Part shown: positions 11,771 through 23,875 of the stretch, one piece after another
How the letters are laid out: every line of letters begins with the position of its first letter
Position numbering within the stretch: the stretch's first letter is position 1
Made by a program: the position numbers and the translations under genes
NCBI GenBank assembly: GCA_023525975.1
Contig: CM042021.1
Location: 104,763,501-104,827,500 of the forward strand
From: Smallanthus sonchifolius
Lineage: Eukaryota; Streptophyta; Magnoliopsida; Asterales; Asteraceae
DNA: 64,000 nt
Direction: 5' to 3'
Notes under the pieces: model-generated
Told to the model about the DNA's origin: nothing
Seen by the model: only the letters and a program-made list of their open reading frames with translations
The model's database searches: none

Positions 11771-12176
11771 CAGGGGTGAGTTCACTAGAAAACTCATTTT
11801 CATAAGAAAAGCAAAAAACTTCTCATTAAAGGTGCTGCATATGTGTAGTATACCCAAAAACCTAACCCCCACCCAAAAACATAAACCCCCCACCCCACCC
11901 CCACCCAAAAACCTAAACCCCCCACCCCACCCCCACCCAAAAACCTAAACCCACCCCACCCACCCCCCAAAAACATAAACCCCTCACCCACCCCTAAAAA
12001 GGATGGTTAAAAATACTTTATAGGTCGTTGGAAAGAGTTAAATCGAACTTCGTTTGAGCCGGTTCCAACGCCGCTAGAAAAAGTTAAATCGAAGTTCATT
12101 TGAGCTGGTTAATGAGTATTTAAAAATCCTTTTTAGGCTTTTTAAGGTTTTGAGCCTCTGTAGAGGAACCTTTATC
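11771..12176. mobile_element. Element D: ~0.4-kb inverted-repeat element in (TA)n
   Basis: (TA)n tracts flank it at 11719-11770 and 12177-12188. The start (GAGTTCACTAGAAAACTCA) and the reverse complement of the end (GGTTCCTCTACAGAGGCTCA) align weakly over 30 bases. Its first bases also resemble those of element A and the 52.83-kb hairpin, which share AGAAAACTCAT. A C-rich repeat fills the left half. Confidence 0.4.
11856..11992 (-). repeat. G-rich minus-strand repeat with G-quadruplex potential
   Basis: About four 35-bp units combine CCCACCCAAAAACCTAAA with CCCCCCACCCCACCCCC on the plus strand. The minus strand therefore has many runs of three to six G separated by one to five bases. The glycine-rich reading frames here come from this composition. 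The motif resembles, but is not, the plant telomere repeat CCCTAAA. Confidence 0.7.
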
Positions 12177-13795
12177 TATATATATATACTATGTTAGAAA
12201 CTCGTGTATTACACGGGTTAAATAATGAAAACGATATAATTCATATTTTATTAGAGAAACCTTTTAATAATCTCACTCAATTTGAAGACAACAATGGAGG
12301 TAATAACGAGTCAGACCATGTCAAATGGTTATGAAGCTTCTTGACCATTTGACCCATTTACTTATAAGCATTATGTTATTACAGAGATTTGACCCGCTGA
12401 AAATTGTATTCATTCATATGCATTCTAACTATGTAAAAATAAGAAAAGCTGGTCTATTAGGTTATAGACATGGTTCATACTATACTTAACAACAATTGGT
12501 TTCTTAGCTTCAATTGTTTTCTCATCGGACGCAGCTTGAGCTCTTTTCGCAAGACGTTATTTTTCTGCAACTTTATCCTCTGGTCTGGTACTTGAGTAGC
12601 ATCTTGAACAAAGTAGTTGCTGCACATTTCATTTACGGAAAAATAAAAAGCAGTTCAATAAAAAAAATTATAAACATGCAAAAGCAAGTACATAAAAGCT
12701 TTTATTAAAAATTACAATTCGTATGAAACAACAGTTTCAGTGAATAGAATATACAATATGTATCAACTCCCATGTTTTTCTCCTAAATAAAAAATGCATT
12801 TAATTTTAATGGTACATTTGATGGTTTATATAGATTTGCCTAAGATTCAACTTTAAACACAAATAATCGAGCTAATTAATCATGGATGGCATACCTTGAA
12901 AGATTGATTATCCTTATTCTTCTCAGCAGGTGACATTGCAAGAATCATTCGAGCAGCACTTAGAGTTGCAGCACATTTATGATTAACTTTGTCTGACATG
13001 ACGGTTAAAAAAAACTGTAAAAAATAATTAATAAAAGTGTTGTAATTAACTACCTTAGCAATAAATGGAAGTAAATTTTGACAACAAATTCAGAATCAAG
13101 TGTCAACTACATATTTTTCATATTTCAATTAAATTTTGAGTTAACATCATCTACACTTAGATATTATCAGGGATGAATTTCAAGGAGTAATATTAGACTT
13201 GGTGGTTTTGGCTATTTTAGTGACATAATAGTTAAAATGTGTCGTCTGAACCAAATAGAAGCAAGAAGAAAAATATGATGTACGGATTTAGTATATAATC
13301 AAGTAGAGTCATAGAGCAAATAAATTCAATTCTAATTGCGTGTCCTGTATCAAACACGGTTATGCCCCTTTTGTCCTGTATCAAACACGGTTATGCCCCT
13401 GAGTAAATGTTGTGTGTCCTGTATCCAAATTATTGAGGATAGCTCAAAAACAATATGTGATAAATGAAATAAAAAATCATGTGAAACGACCTTACAAAGA
13501 AAGAGAACCCTAATAATTACCAGTGACTGTAGGTTTTGGTGCTGTCGGCATGATCAGAAGCTACAGCCATCGTCTCAACTATCGATATCTTTATATACAA
13601 AAAAGCATCTAAATTTCCTGCAAAATCGAAATCACCAAAACGAAATAATAGATTATGTTAAGTGGATATTCAATGATTTAAGATAAGATCATCGAACTTT
13701 TCTATGAAATTACAGGATCATGATAAAAAATGAAAACAAAGACATTAGACGCATAAAACATTGAATCGTTAAAATTAAAAGCCCTAAGGAAGACC

Positions 13796-14108
13796 TGTTG
13801 GATTTTATGGACCGACCTGATGGACAACGCGGCTGACCGAGCTATGACCCGTAAGAGTTACACCTAGGGCAACGAACATTTAAATCCACTTAACCCGCTT
13901 AACTGGTAATTACGAACTATTAACGAGACGATATATTTTATATATATTCGTTACACGGGATTTATTATTTATACATGTTTATAAATAATAATTTATATTT
14001 ATTTGTTTTAATCTTTTATTAAAACAAATTAAATGGTTTTTGGACTTTAATATTAACTATTGAGTTTAGGCCCGGTATGGTTTTTATTAGGTTAAAAGGA
14101 TTAGAGTA

Positions 14109-14145
<37 letters not shown>

Positions 14146-14584
14146 TCCAATTGAGAATCGAAAGAAAAAAAAGGAGCCGCCGTTTTTTTTTCTTTTCGAT
14201 CGAGGAAAGCAAAAAACGTTTGGTGATTTCCGGCACCACCAAACCAACCCAAGCCGGACCCTGCCCCGCTGCTGTCCCGTTTCCGGCCAGCCCCGGCGCT
14301 ACTCGTCTCTCGTGTTGTCAGTTCGTGATCTAGCATCGGTTCGTTGTACCTCGGTGTCTCGAGTGGTTATTTATTAACCACTAAGGTATAATTAATCTCA
14401 TCAGTAGATTAATTGTTTTTTTGTGTTTGCGTGTTCATAACCAGATCCTGTTCGATTTGTCAGTGTTGTTAAATAGGTTATGATTTTATTTTCCGCTGCG
14501 TATTCATTAATTAACTGAATTAATTATTTCTCTATCAAAACCCGTTTTTACAAAAGTCAAACTGATCACCACTGAATACCAACA
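13796..14584 (+). repeat. 5' LTR of the copia element
   Basis: 789 bp, TG..CA ends, containing a (TA)n tract at about 14112-14140. It is followed directly by the primer-binding site. Confidence 0.95.
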
Positions 14585-14585
14585 G

Positions 14586-14602
14586 TGGTATCAGAGCCTG
14601 GG
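14586..14602 (+). other. Primer-binding site
   Basis: TGGTATCAGAGCCTGGG begins two bases after the LTR. It is the usual plant copia site complementary to the 3' end of initiator Met tRNA. Confidence 0.85.
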
Positions 14603-16036
14603 TTATAACACGCAAATCGGAACCGGTCTGGTTTCACCGGTTAGATTAATCACAAACTTTAACTATCTTGAAGTTTCTGATCTGATCTGTTTTTGGGGCA
14701 TTTTTTATTTATTAATTTGGTCGATTTTAATTTTTTTTTATTTGACCAAATTTATTTCCCGTATATGTGATTGTGTTGAATATGTAAATCTGGCCCGACC
14801 CATGTGATTGAGTTGTTTGTGTTTATTATTCAGTTTTTGGTTTTATGGTTTTGGCCCACTTTTAATGGCTCAAAGTTGTAATAGAATAGGTTTTTTTAAT
14901 TTTATGTAATTTTGTATTTTATGTAATGTAATAAAAACCCGAAGACAAATCTGAAGACGCAACAGGAATCATGGAGTCAGTGGGAGTCATCCGAGATGAC
15001 TAGATGCACGGAAGTCCATCCTTGTGGTTGTTTTAATTTTGTGGACCATGTGACCCGTTTGGTCTTGCTAACTGGCTCTAGCAAGATCAAACAAACTTGG
15101 CCCTAAAAGATTTACATATTTATTTGCTTTATGGTTGCTTTTAATTTTTTATAACTTAAATTTATTATAAACCAACCAAACACCAAACGTTTTAAAAGGA
15201 GTTTTAAAATGTCACAATATGTCACCACAAGTTCTAATTTTATAACTTGTAAAATTTTATAAAAATTAACAACCGGCTTGTTTTATAAAATAAATAACCA
15301 CTAAAGTTTTGCAATTTAAACTAAATTTAATTTCAAAACTTATAACTTAATAGTTTTCAACTATTAACTGGTTATTCAAGTCGTGACAAACTTAGTTTTA
15401 ATAAGTTATTTAAAATTAAGTGTCCTGAGAGATGAAAGGGTTCATCAAATTTGTCATGACTTTAAATAGTAAAACTGGCTTTTACAACACACGTATGATT
15501 TAATCATTCGTTGTGTTTGACCCTATTCGGTAAACACTAAAATTGTAACCCATATTTAAAACCAATGGTCTATGTCAACTATTATAAGGAACACTTGGAG
15601 AATAAAACGAAACATCGGTGTTTGGAGCCACAGCACCGCACTGGATGCGTAGTTTATCCTTCCAAGGTGCAAGGGTTTCGTTGACACATCCGGCCCTTCC
15701 GCAAGTACCTGTTTTAGGATGACTATTAGTTTTCTCTCTTGTTACATGCCCCAGCTGTCAAGAGATCAAAAGTGGGCATAGATGAGGCTAAACGTATCAA
15801 TGCATAGACATGTCTTGTCTTAGCGGCCTCATACACGAGAGTTGTGCATCTTTCCATAATTGACACTAATTGTCAGTCTAGTTACCCACTTACTAATGTT
15901 GTATGCCACACCTACCATTAGTGACTGATTTAGCTAGATTCTCACTCCTTATTTTAATTTCTGTAATTGGGTCATAAATTAATAAGGATTTTTCACTTTC
16001 TTTATACTAATTTATTTTCTTTGCTTATCTTGACAG
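14603..16036 (+). other. 5' leader of the copia element
   Basis: About 1.4 kb of AT-rich sequence lies between the primer-binding site and the gag start. I see no coding sequence; packaging or dimerisation signals would be expected here but cannot be read by eye. Confidence 0.6.
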
Positions 16037-16918
16037 ATGTCTACTGAAAATAATAATACTAATAACTCCTTCGCTCTCAAGTCTATCCTTGAGAATGAAA
16101 AGCTGGATAACACCAACTTTCTCTCGTGGCAGTGCAATCTGAGAATAGTTCTCAAGATGGCTAAAAAGCTCTATGTTCTCGATGCACCAGTCCCTGAGGC
16201 ACCCGATGGTAACACGGCTGCCGCTCGTAAGGCCTAGGAAAAACAAAGAGATTATGCCACTGAGGTGGCCTGCCTTATGCTAGCATGCATGTCCCGTGAG
16301 CTCCAAAAGAGCATGGAGGACCTGGATGCCTTTGACATGATTGAGCAACTTAAGGGCATGTTCCTGAAACAAGCCCGACAAGAACGCTATGAAACCATAT
16401 CTCAGCTCATTCGCTGCACGATGCAAGAGGGCACGCCTGTTAGTACTCATGTACTTAAGATGAAAGGGTACATCGACCAGATGAACAAATTTGGATATCC
16501 CATGAAGGATGACATGGCTACTGATTTCATCTTAAACTCTCTCCCAAGCTCCTATGCTCAATTCGTAATGAATTTCAACATGAATGGCTTGGAGAAGACA
16601 GTGGCCAAGCTACATGGTATGCTCAAAACGGCCGAGATGAATATCCAAGGAAAGAAAAATCAAGTTCTGATGGTCAGATCTGCTGGTGTTAAAAAGCCTA
16701 ACCCCAAGAAAAGAGGTTTTAATAGCAAAGGCAAGAAGAAGGTTAATGTTGCTGCCAAGCCTGCCACCAACAATAACAAGAAAGCTTCAAAAGCACCCCC
16801 TCCTGAGGATCGTCAATGCTTTGAATGCAACAAAATGGGGCACTGGAAACGTAACTGTCCTGAATATCTAGCCAAGCTGAAGCTGCAGAGGGCCAGTGGT
16901 AAAGGGCACCTCTTCAGG
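16037..16918 (+). pseudogene. copia gag (nucleocapsid precursor), broken
   Basis: The frame starts MSTENNNTNNSFALKSIL. It contains the copia gag pattern NFLSWQCNLRIVLK (about residues 30-45), a DMIEQLKGMF segment, a basic linker and one CCHC zinc knuckle CFECNKMGHWKRNC near the end. Gag packages the RNA and forms the particle. An in-frame TAG at 16235-16237 replaces a position usually occupied by Trp, in the context ARKA-stop-EKQRDY. After the knuckle the frame shifts by one, around 16905, into protease. Confidence 0.9.
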
Positions 16919-19900
16919 TATTCTCATTTATGTTATTGAAATTTTTACTGTTTCTAGCAACACATGGGTATTTGATACCGGATGTGGATACCACATCATT
17001 AATGTCTTGCAGGAGCCTAAAAGTTGGAGGAAGCTGAAACAAGGCGACATGGAGCTGATCGTTGGTGATGGGAAAAGAGTACCAGTTCTTGCAACTGGAA
17101 CATATCATCTCTCATGTCCTTCTGACCTTGTGGTTGTTTTGAACAATTGTTTGTTTGCACCTGGTTTAACCAGAAATATTATTTCAGTTTCTTTATTGTT
17201 TGAACAAGGATTTAAGTACGTTTTTAATAGTATTGCTATTTCTGCCTACTTAAATGATATCTTTTATTTTGAGGCTAAACCTCAAAACGGTATTTATGAG
17301 ATTGACGTTCAAACTGACAATAACATATATAATCTTTCTAAACGTATCAAATCTGGCATTAATGATACTTTTCTATGACATTGTCGACTTGGCCACATAA
17401 GCAAGGCACACATTAAAAGACTCCAATCCGATGGAATTCTTGAACCTACCGGACATGACTTATTTGATAATTGCGAGTCTTGTTTAGCTGGCAAACTCAC
17501 AAAGGACCCCTTCACCCATATTGGTGAACGAGCCAAGGATCTGCTAGGCCTTATACACACTGATGTGTGTGGCCCTTTCAGAACCATGTCTAGAAATCAT
17601 AAAAGATACTTCGTTTAATTTATTGACGATTATAGTCGATATGCTTATGTCTATCTTATGAAACATAAGCATGAAACATTTGAAAAGTTCAAAGAGTTTC
17701 AAAATGAAGTAGGGAAACAACTCGACAAATCTATCAAGACACTTTAATCAGATCGAGGTGGCGAGTATCTCAGCTTAGAATTTCTTAATCATCTGAAAGA
17801 GCACGGAATTATTTCTCTGCCCACTCCTCCTGGCACACCCCAACTTAATGGCGTGAGCTAGAGGAGAAATCGAACGCTACTTAATATGGTTCGATCGATG
17901 ATGTGTAGAACTAACTTGCCTCACTCCTTCTAGAGTTTTGCTCTTATAACCGTCACCTGCCTTGTAAATCTGGCACCGACTAAGAAGGTGGACAAAACCC
18001 CATATGAGATATGGCACCGGTCTAAACCCAATTTGTCTTACCTTAGAGTATGGGGATGTGATGCATATGTCACCAGCGATTCTGATGACAAGCTCGATCC
18101 TAGAGGCGAAAAAGTTGTTTTCGTCGGTTACTACAACAAAAGCGGATATTATTTCTATCATCCTGATACAAACATTGTTTCCATCAAAAGGAAAGGACAC
18201 TTTCTCAAGGAAGATCTTCTAAATCGAGGAACCAGAAATAATATTATGGATCTTGAAGAAATTCGAGAAACACAAACAACCGCTGAGGAAGTCGGAGCGT
18301 CTGATCAACAAGAAGTTGTTGCTGATGAATCAGACATAAACACAAGCGTTCCCAGAAGTAGCAGGTCTCGTAAAGAACCTAATAGATACCTATGGAATCT
18401 TGAAGCTTCTAAAGTCTTGTTAGTAGTTGAGTCAAATGAAGAACCTACAAACTACAAATCTGCTATCTCAGATCCTGAATCCGATAAATGGCTTGAAGCC
18501 ATGAACGCCGAGATGCAATCTATGCGTGATAATCAGGTCTGGGACTTGATTGAGCTACCCCCCGGTTCTCGGGCAATAGGGAGCAAATGGATTTTCAAAA
18601 GAAAAACCGACATGCATGGTAATATACAAACCTATAAAGCACGGCTAGTTGCAAAGGGTTTCACTCAAACTCAAGGTATTAACTATGATGAAACTTTCTC
18701 ACCCGTTGCTATGATCAAATCGATCAGGATAGTGCTTGCCATAGCCGCGTACCATGATTACGAGATATGGAAAATGGATGTCAAAACCGCTTTTCTTAAT
18801 GGACATCTCTCTGAAGATGTCTATATGGTTCAGCCTGAAGGTTTTGTTAATCCAAAGTATCCTAGTAGGGTCTGCAAACTGAATAAGTCCATTTATGGAC
18901 TTAAACATGCATCTCGAAGCTGGAATCTTCATTTTGATCAGAAAATCAAAGAATTTGGTTTTGTCAAGAATGAAGATGAGCCTTGTGTTTACAGAAAGGC
19001 TAGTGGGAGCACTATATCATTTCTCATCTTGTATGTGGATGATATACTGATCATTGGAAACAACATCCCTGTGCTTGACAAAGTCAAACAATGGTTAGGA
19101 TCTTGTTTTGCAATGAAAGATCTTGGAGAAGCAGCTTACATTCTAGGAATCAAGATCTACAGGGATAAATCTAAGCGGCTTCTAGGGCTAAGTCAGAGTA
19201 CTTACATAGACAAAATGATGACACGCTTTAGGATAGAAAACTCCAAGAAAGGAGGTGTTCCGATGACTAAAGGCACTGTGTTGAACAAATCGTAATCTCC
19301 TTCCACGGACATTGAACTTAAGGAAATGGAAGCAATTCCATATGCCTCAGCGATTGGTTCTATCATGTATGCTATGTTGTGCACTAGACCTGACCTCTCG
19401 TATGCTTTAAGCATGACAAGTCATTTTCAGCAAAGTCCTGGCATTGCCCATTGGACTGCATTCAAGAACATCCTAAGGTACTTAAGAAGGACCAAAGACA
19501 TGTTCTTAATATTCGGAGGAGTAAAAGAGGAGATCACTGTACGGTGTTACACTGATGGTAGCTTTCAAATTGACCAAGATGACTCTCGCTCACAGTCAGG
19601 TTTCGTATTCACTCTTAGTGGAGGAGCTGTCTCATGGAAAAGCTCCAAGCAGAGTGTAGTGGCGGATTCAACCACCGAATCTGAGTATATAGCCGCATCA
19701 GATGCTGCTAAGGAAGCTGCTTGGATGAAGAAATTCATTACTGACCTCGATGTGGTTCCGAGTATTCGCCAACCAATCGAGATACTTTGTGATAACGCAG
19801 GTGCTATAGCTCAAGCCAGAGAGCCTAGATCTCATCACAAAGCCAAGCACATTCAAAGGAAGTTCCACTATATACGGGAAATTGTGGAACGTGGAGACGT

Positions 19901-20024
19901 CGTGATAAGCAAAGTAGACACAGATCAAAACCTAGCGGACCCGTTCACTAAGCCCATGACTCAGGACAAGCATGATCTTCACAGAGATGCTATTGGCCTT
20001 AGATTTGCTAGTGATATGTTTTAA
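16896..20024 (+). pseudogene. copia pol (protease, integrase, RT, RNase H), six stops
   Basis: A single frame runs through protease (WVFDTGCG near 16965), the HCRLGH...CESC integrase zinc finger (17380-17490), integrase core (HTDVCGPF, SDRGGEYL), reverse transcriptase (KARLVAKGF, MDVKTAFLNG, LYVDDILI near 19035) and RNase H (CYTDGSF, DSTTESEYIA, ADPFTKPM). That order defines Ty1/copia. Stops are at 17376, 17616, 17745, 17859, 17931 and 19293. The TAG at 17859 sits where the third catalytic acid (Glu of the GVSERRNRT motif) is expected. The last intact stretch, 19326-20024, is the RNase H end. Confidence 0.93.
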
Positions 20025-20878
20025 TTTAGTATTTTGAATGTGCGAACATTTAAACAGTTGTACTTTTGAATTCTTTTGGTTTACTGATTTAAATGCAATT
20101 CTGAATTCTTATAACTGTGTTCGATTTTAATACGTTTAATCCATGAATCTTGTATTCTTAATTATCCGTAGTCGATCAAAATCGTGGGAACGACTCTGAA
20201 TTAAGACTATTCTGAACTTGGACTCAAGTAGTTGACTTCCAACTTCACAGACCTCATCTTGGATGACGTTGGATGTAACTCGTTTCAAATCATCTTCATG
20301 GATTTTAATCATAAGATGTTTTTGATATTGGTATACTCATTTAGTATCCTCTGACTTGAGATGTATACTAGAACTTTCGTTTACCAAGGACTGTTCTTTA
20401 ATCACTGTTAACCGCTGTCGCGTAACTGCCAGTCATAAAGGCATTTGTTAGGAACAGATCTGAAGTTCAGTGGGAGTTGTATGTAGTCAATAAGAGATTT
20501 TGTACTCTTGCATTATTTGTAACAGATAAGCATCATGGCGCCCTCGTTGATTCAAACTGGTGAAGTGTAAGGCCTTACCCAAACTTACTGTGTGTTTGAT
20601 TGGACCACTTTGATTCTTGATCGAGAACAATAATAATTGAACGCCATATGAGAATGAACTAAATCCATGTGTCATTGATTCAATTGATGTTTTATACGGA
20701 AAGGATGAATGACAACTATTGCTATAAGTCTATTGTCTTGCTTTAGTTAACTGTTACTAACACCGAGATAATTGGTTAATGACTTTAAAGCGTCATACCT
20801 TGTTAGGGACAGCCATGTGCAGCTAGAGCGCCGTTGACTGTTTGCGTTGATTTATCGTGGATCGTCCAAGTGGGAGAT
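20025..20878 (+). other. 3' untranslated region and polypurine tract of the copia element
   Basis: About 840 non-coding bases end in AAGTGGGAGAT at 20868-20878, a polypurine tract directly before the 3' LTR. Blocks such as CAGTGGGAGTTGTATGT, GGCGCCCTCGTTGATTCAA and CTTGTTAGGG are shared with the gag-only element at 36.7-44.2 kb. Confidence 0.8.
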
Positions 20879-21189
20879 TGTTGGATTTTATGGACCGACC
20901 TGATGGACAACGCAGCTGACCGAGCTATGACCCGTAAGAGTTACACCTAGGGCAACGAACATTTAAATCCACTTAACCCGCTTAACTGGTAATTACGAAC
21001 TATTAGCGAGACGATATATTTTATATATATTCGTTACACGGGATTTATTATTTATACATGTTTATAAATAATAATTTATATTTAATTGTTTTAATCTTTT
21101 ATAAAAACAAATTAAATGGTTTTTGGACTTTAATATTAACTATTGCGTTTAGGCCCGGTATGATTTTTATTAGGTTAAAAGGATTAGAG

Positions 21190-21239
<50 letters not shown>

Positions 21240-21677
21240 CCAATTGAGAATCGGAAGAAAAAAAAGGAGCTGCCGTTTTTTTTTCTTTTTGATCGAGGAA
21301 AGCAAAAAACGTTTGGTGATTTCCGGCACCACCAAACCAATCCAAGCCGGACCCTGCCCCGCTGCTGTCCCGTTTCCGGCCAGCCCCGGCGCTACTCGTC
21401 TCTCGTGTTGTCAGTTCGTGATCTAGCATCGGTTCGTTGTACCTCGGTGTCTCGAGCGGTTATTTATTAACCACTAATGTATAATTAATCTCATCAGTAG
21501 ATTAATTGTTTTTTTGTGTTTGCGTGTTCATAACCAAATCCTGTTCGGTTTGTCAGTGCTGTTAAATAGGTTATGATTTTATTTTCCGCTGCGTATTCAT
21601 TAATTAACTGAATTAATTATTTCTCTGTCAAAACCCGTTTTTACAAAAGTTAAACTGATCACCACTAAATACCAACA
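20879..21677 (+). repeat. 3' LTR of the copia element
   Basis: 799 bp, nearly identical to the 5' LTR apart from a longer TA microsatellite (about 21193-21236) and about 18 substitutions. Confidence 0.95.
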
Positions 21678-21877
21678 AGACCTTGATTGAGAAATCGATC
21701 CGTAAGATTCTCCACAATCGTATTCCAATTAGCCGACTTAAACCATTTGCCCTGAACTGTAAAAAGATTACAAACCACGCAACCGGACAAAAGATGAACC
21801 AATTTAGGAGTAGAAGGATTACATGCGCAGATCGATAAAGAAGATGAAGCCGGCGTAAATAAAATAAACGAGCTCAT

Positions 21878-23547
21878 ATATTTTATTTTTTTAAATAATT
21901 ACCGAGAATGATTTATTTGAGAAAAACCAAATTAAATTCTAAACTAAATATATAATTAAAAAAAAAGAAAAGAGGAATTATATGTGTCTCATTTTAATTG
22001 GTGATGGAAAGATTAAGACTTGCCCCTTTGCCGTGAAAGTGGTCACGCTCCCATCACGCTTGCAGGGCGATGTTCCATGCCAGTAGATTAGCCAGGTGGC
22101 TCACCCCATCACTTTCACCCCTTCACTACGAATGTCCTAAAGGTGAAAATGAAGATTAGAAAAAACAAAAAAAAAAGTAGAAGGTGTCACAAATTCAATG
22201 GAAGAGCCTTTTCTTTAATCTAAAGTATAATTATTAAATAATGATATCCAAAATATCATATCCCTGGTTTGAGGTCGTCTTCTTCTTGTTGGTTGTCCAA
22301 AAATCAATCCGTATTATAAATCACAAAAAAAAAAAATACAAATATGTATAAAACAATTACAATTAAACTATAAATTTTACTGTATATTTCCCTTTTAATT
22401 TTTAAAATTTACGTAAAATAACTAACCAATTAAGGTTACGAATTTCTAAGAAGTATAGAAAAAAAAATAAAAAATAAACGGGTCAACCCATCAGCCTATC
22501 ATACTGATGTGAACCCGACTTGTTTAGCTAAACATGTTTGACCTGAAACTTAACAGAACTCATTAGACTAGCACTAAACTCATAAATTTTATGTTAAGTT
22601 CATGTAGGTGATAAATTCATACTCCTATATACCTAAATCACACTTTATAAAATGACACAATATTAAAAATAATTGATTTTTAATACGGACTTATTATTTA
22701 TAAACTATCTCTAATTCAAAGCAAGTGGCATGAAATTGAAGTACGTTTCTTTGGTATGGGTCCAAAGTAACCGTCTTTTCATTTTCCTTCAACCAATTTA
22801 GATTTTAGATAGCGAGTCGAGTTTTGAAAACATCTTTTAGATTTGATATATCTTTCACTACTTTTTGTCGACGACGGTGGTGGTGGTGGTGGTGGTGGTG
22901 GTGGTGGTGGTGGTGGTGGTGGTGGTGGTGGTGGTGGTGGTGATTTCTTTTAATATATTAAACTGATATTAACCCAAAAAATAAACTTGAGTTCAAAATT
23001 TGTATTTAAAATACTGTGTCATTTTAACCTTAATCTCCAATTCAATATGTTTAATTTCAAATAATCATAATTATCTATACTATATTATAATACCTTTAAG
23101 AATGATAGAGTTGGTTTTTATATTATATTTTAAGAGTTTAAGGGGACAATATTGTCTTTTATAATTTGACTACCTTAATTATCTTTTACACACATACTAA
23201 TTATGTGATTAAATAAAAAAAAGTAGCCGAATAATATTGATTATAAATACCATAAATCAAGTTAGAATACAACTTCAATTTTGTAGTTTTTACAATCAAT
23301 ACCCAAATTCATTTAGAAATATAATTATGAAAACAATCAATTTCCTCCTTAACTAAATTCTAAAAATTGTTTTTATTTTACATGATTTCATATTTACTTT
23401 ATTTTATAAACTTTTATTAAACTTTCAAATTTATATGATACTTCGCCAATTAATTGTTTAAACACTTTACCAGTGTCTGTGTTAGTGTGTTGTGATTCCT
23501 CCCGAATCGCCTGGACACTACTCTAGTTAACTATAATCGGTTGTGAT
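21878..23547. other. AT-rich intergenic stretch
   Basis: I see no gene. A compact segment at about 22020-22140 has weakly inverted ends around GTGAAAGTG words and could be a small MITE. CTATACTATATTATAATACC at 23086-23105 resembles plant Helitron 5' ends, but no partner 3' end was found. Confidence 0.4.
22873..22941 (+). repeat. (GGT)n trinucleotide microsatellite
   Basis: An uninterrupted GGT/GTG run of about 23 units follows GTCGACGAC. Confidence 0.95.
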
Positions 23548-23875
23548 TAATATTGAGATCTACTAACAAGACATGGGAATTGCTAACCAAACACGAAGTT
23601 ATACGCCTCGTATAGGGCAATACGAGGCGTATAGGGCTTCACAATTTCCAACACCAGACAACATCATTCACGTGGTCATTCCTAATCCTTATACGCCTCG
23701 TATAGGGCAATACGATGCGGTTTAGGGACGCGATAACATCAACCTTCACATCACTATACGCTGCGTATAGATCTATATGTGACGTATAGTGATGTGATGG
23801 TTGACTAATTGTAGAAGGTACATCATACCCTAAACTGCATTGCATTATCCTATACGATGTGTATAGCTAAAAAAA
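23548..23875 (+). repeat. Left terminal region of the MULE with TATACG hairpins
   Basis: Hairpins at about 23602-23635 and 23693-23725 consist of TATACGCCTCGTAT, AGGGCA and the inverted word. Further CTATACGCTGCGTATAG and CTATACGATGTGTATAG words follow to 23875. The transposase start lies about 90 bases further on, so these motifs fall in the promoter region. Confidence 0.75.

Larger units (their letters stand above)
13796..21677 (+). mobile_element. Complete Ty1/copia LTR retrotransposon, coding capacity broken
   Basis: The element has two LTRs starting TGTTGG and ending CCAACA, a 5-bp target duplication AGACC (13791-13795 and 21678-21682), an initiator-Met-type primer-binding site, gag, protease, integrase, reverse transcriptase and RNase H in copia order, and a polypurine tract. 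By eye the LTRs differ by about 18 substitutions in about 745 aligned bases outside the TA microsatellite (about 2.4%), so the insertion is fairly recent. Seven in-frame stops and one frameshift disable gag-pol. Confidence 0.95.
12425..21877 (-). pseudogene. Unrecognised four-exon pseudogene split by the copia element
   Basis: Four minus-strand blocks have splice-like borders: 21682-21877 (begins MSSFILFTPASS; donor G|GTCTT), 13521-13617 (contains MAVASDHADSTKTYSH; donor TG|GTAAT), 12895-13014 (contains VMSDKVNHKCAATLSAARM; donor AAG|GTATG) and 12425-12619 (contains TRPEDKVAEK). The phase is consistent from block 1 to 2 and from 3 to 4. Between 2 and 3 an eight-T run shifts the frame by one. 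Block 4 has an in-frame TAA at 12557-12559. The copia element inserted at the putative donor of intron 1; its AGACC duplication overlaps that site. The true start may instead be the ATG of block 2, which has good context. I do not recognise the family. It could be a dead host gene or fragments captured by a transposon. Confidence 0.35.

Noticed and set aside
11534..11991. Glycine-rich minus-strand proteins
   Set aside because: They are produced by CCCACCC/TTTGGG composition and the neighbouring TA repeat.
11856..11992. Interstitial telomere repeat
   Set aside because: CCTAAACCCC occurs, but the units are 35 bp with long C/A runs, not CCCTAAA heptamers.
14019..14336. Reading frames within the copia LTRs (also 21184-21429)
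   Set aside because: They lie in non-coding LTR sequence and run through the TA microsatellite (IYIYIY).
12176..23105. A Helitron spanning TCTATATATATATACTATG to the right
   Set aside because: The 5' end is suggestive, but no CTRR end with a preceding hairpin could be paired with it.
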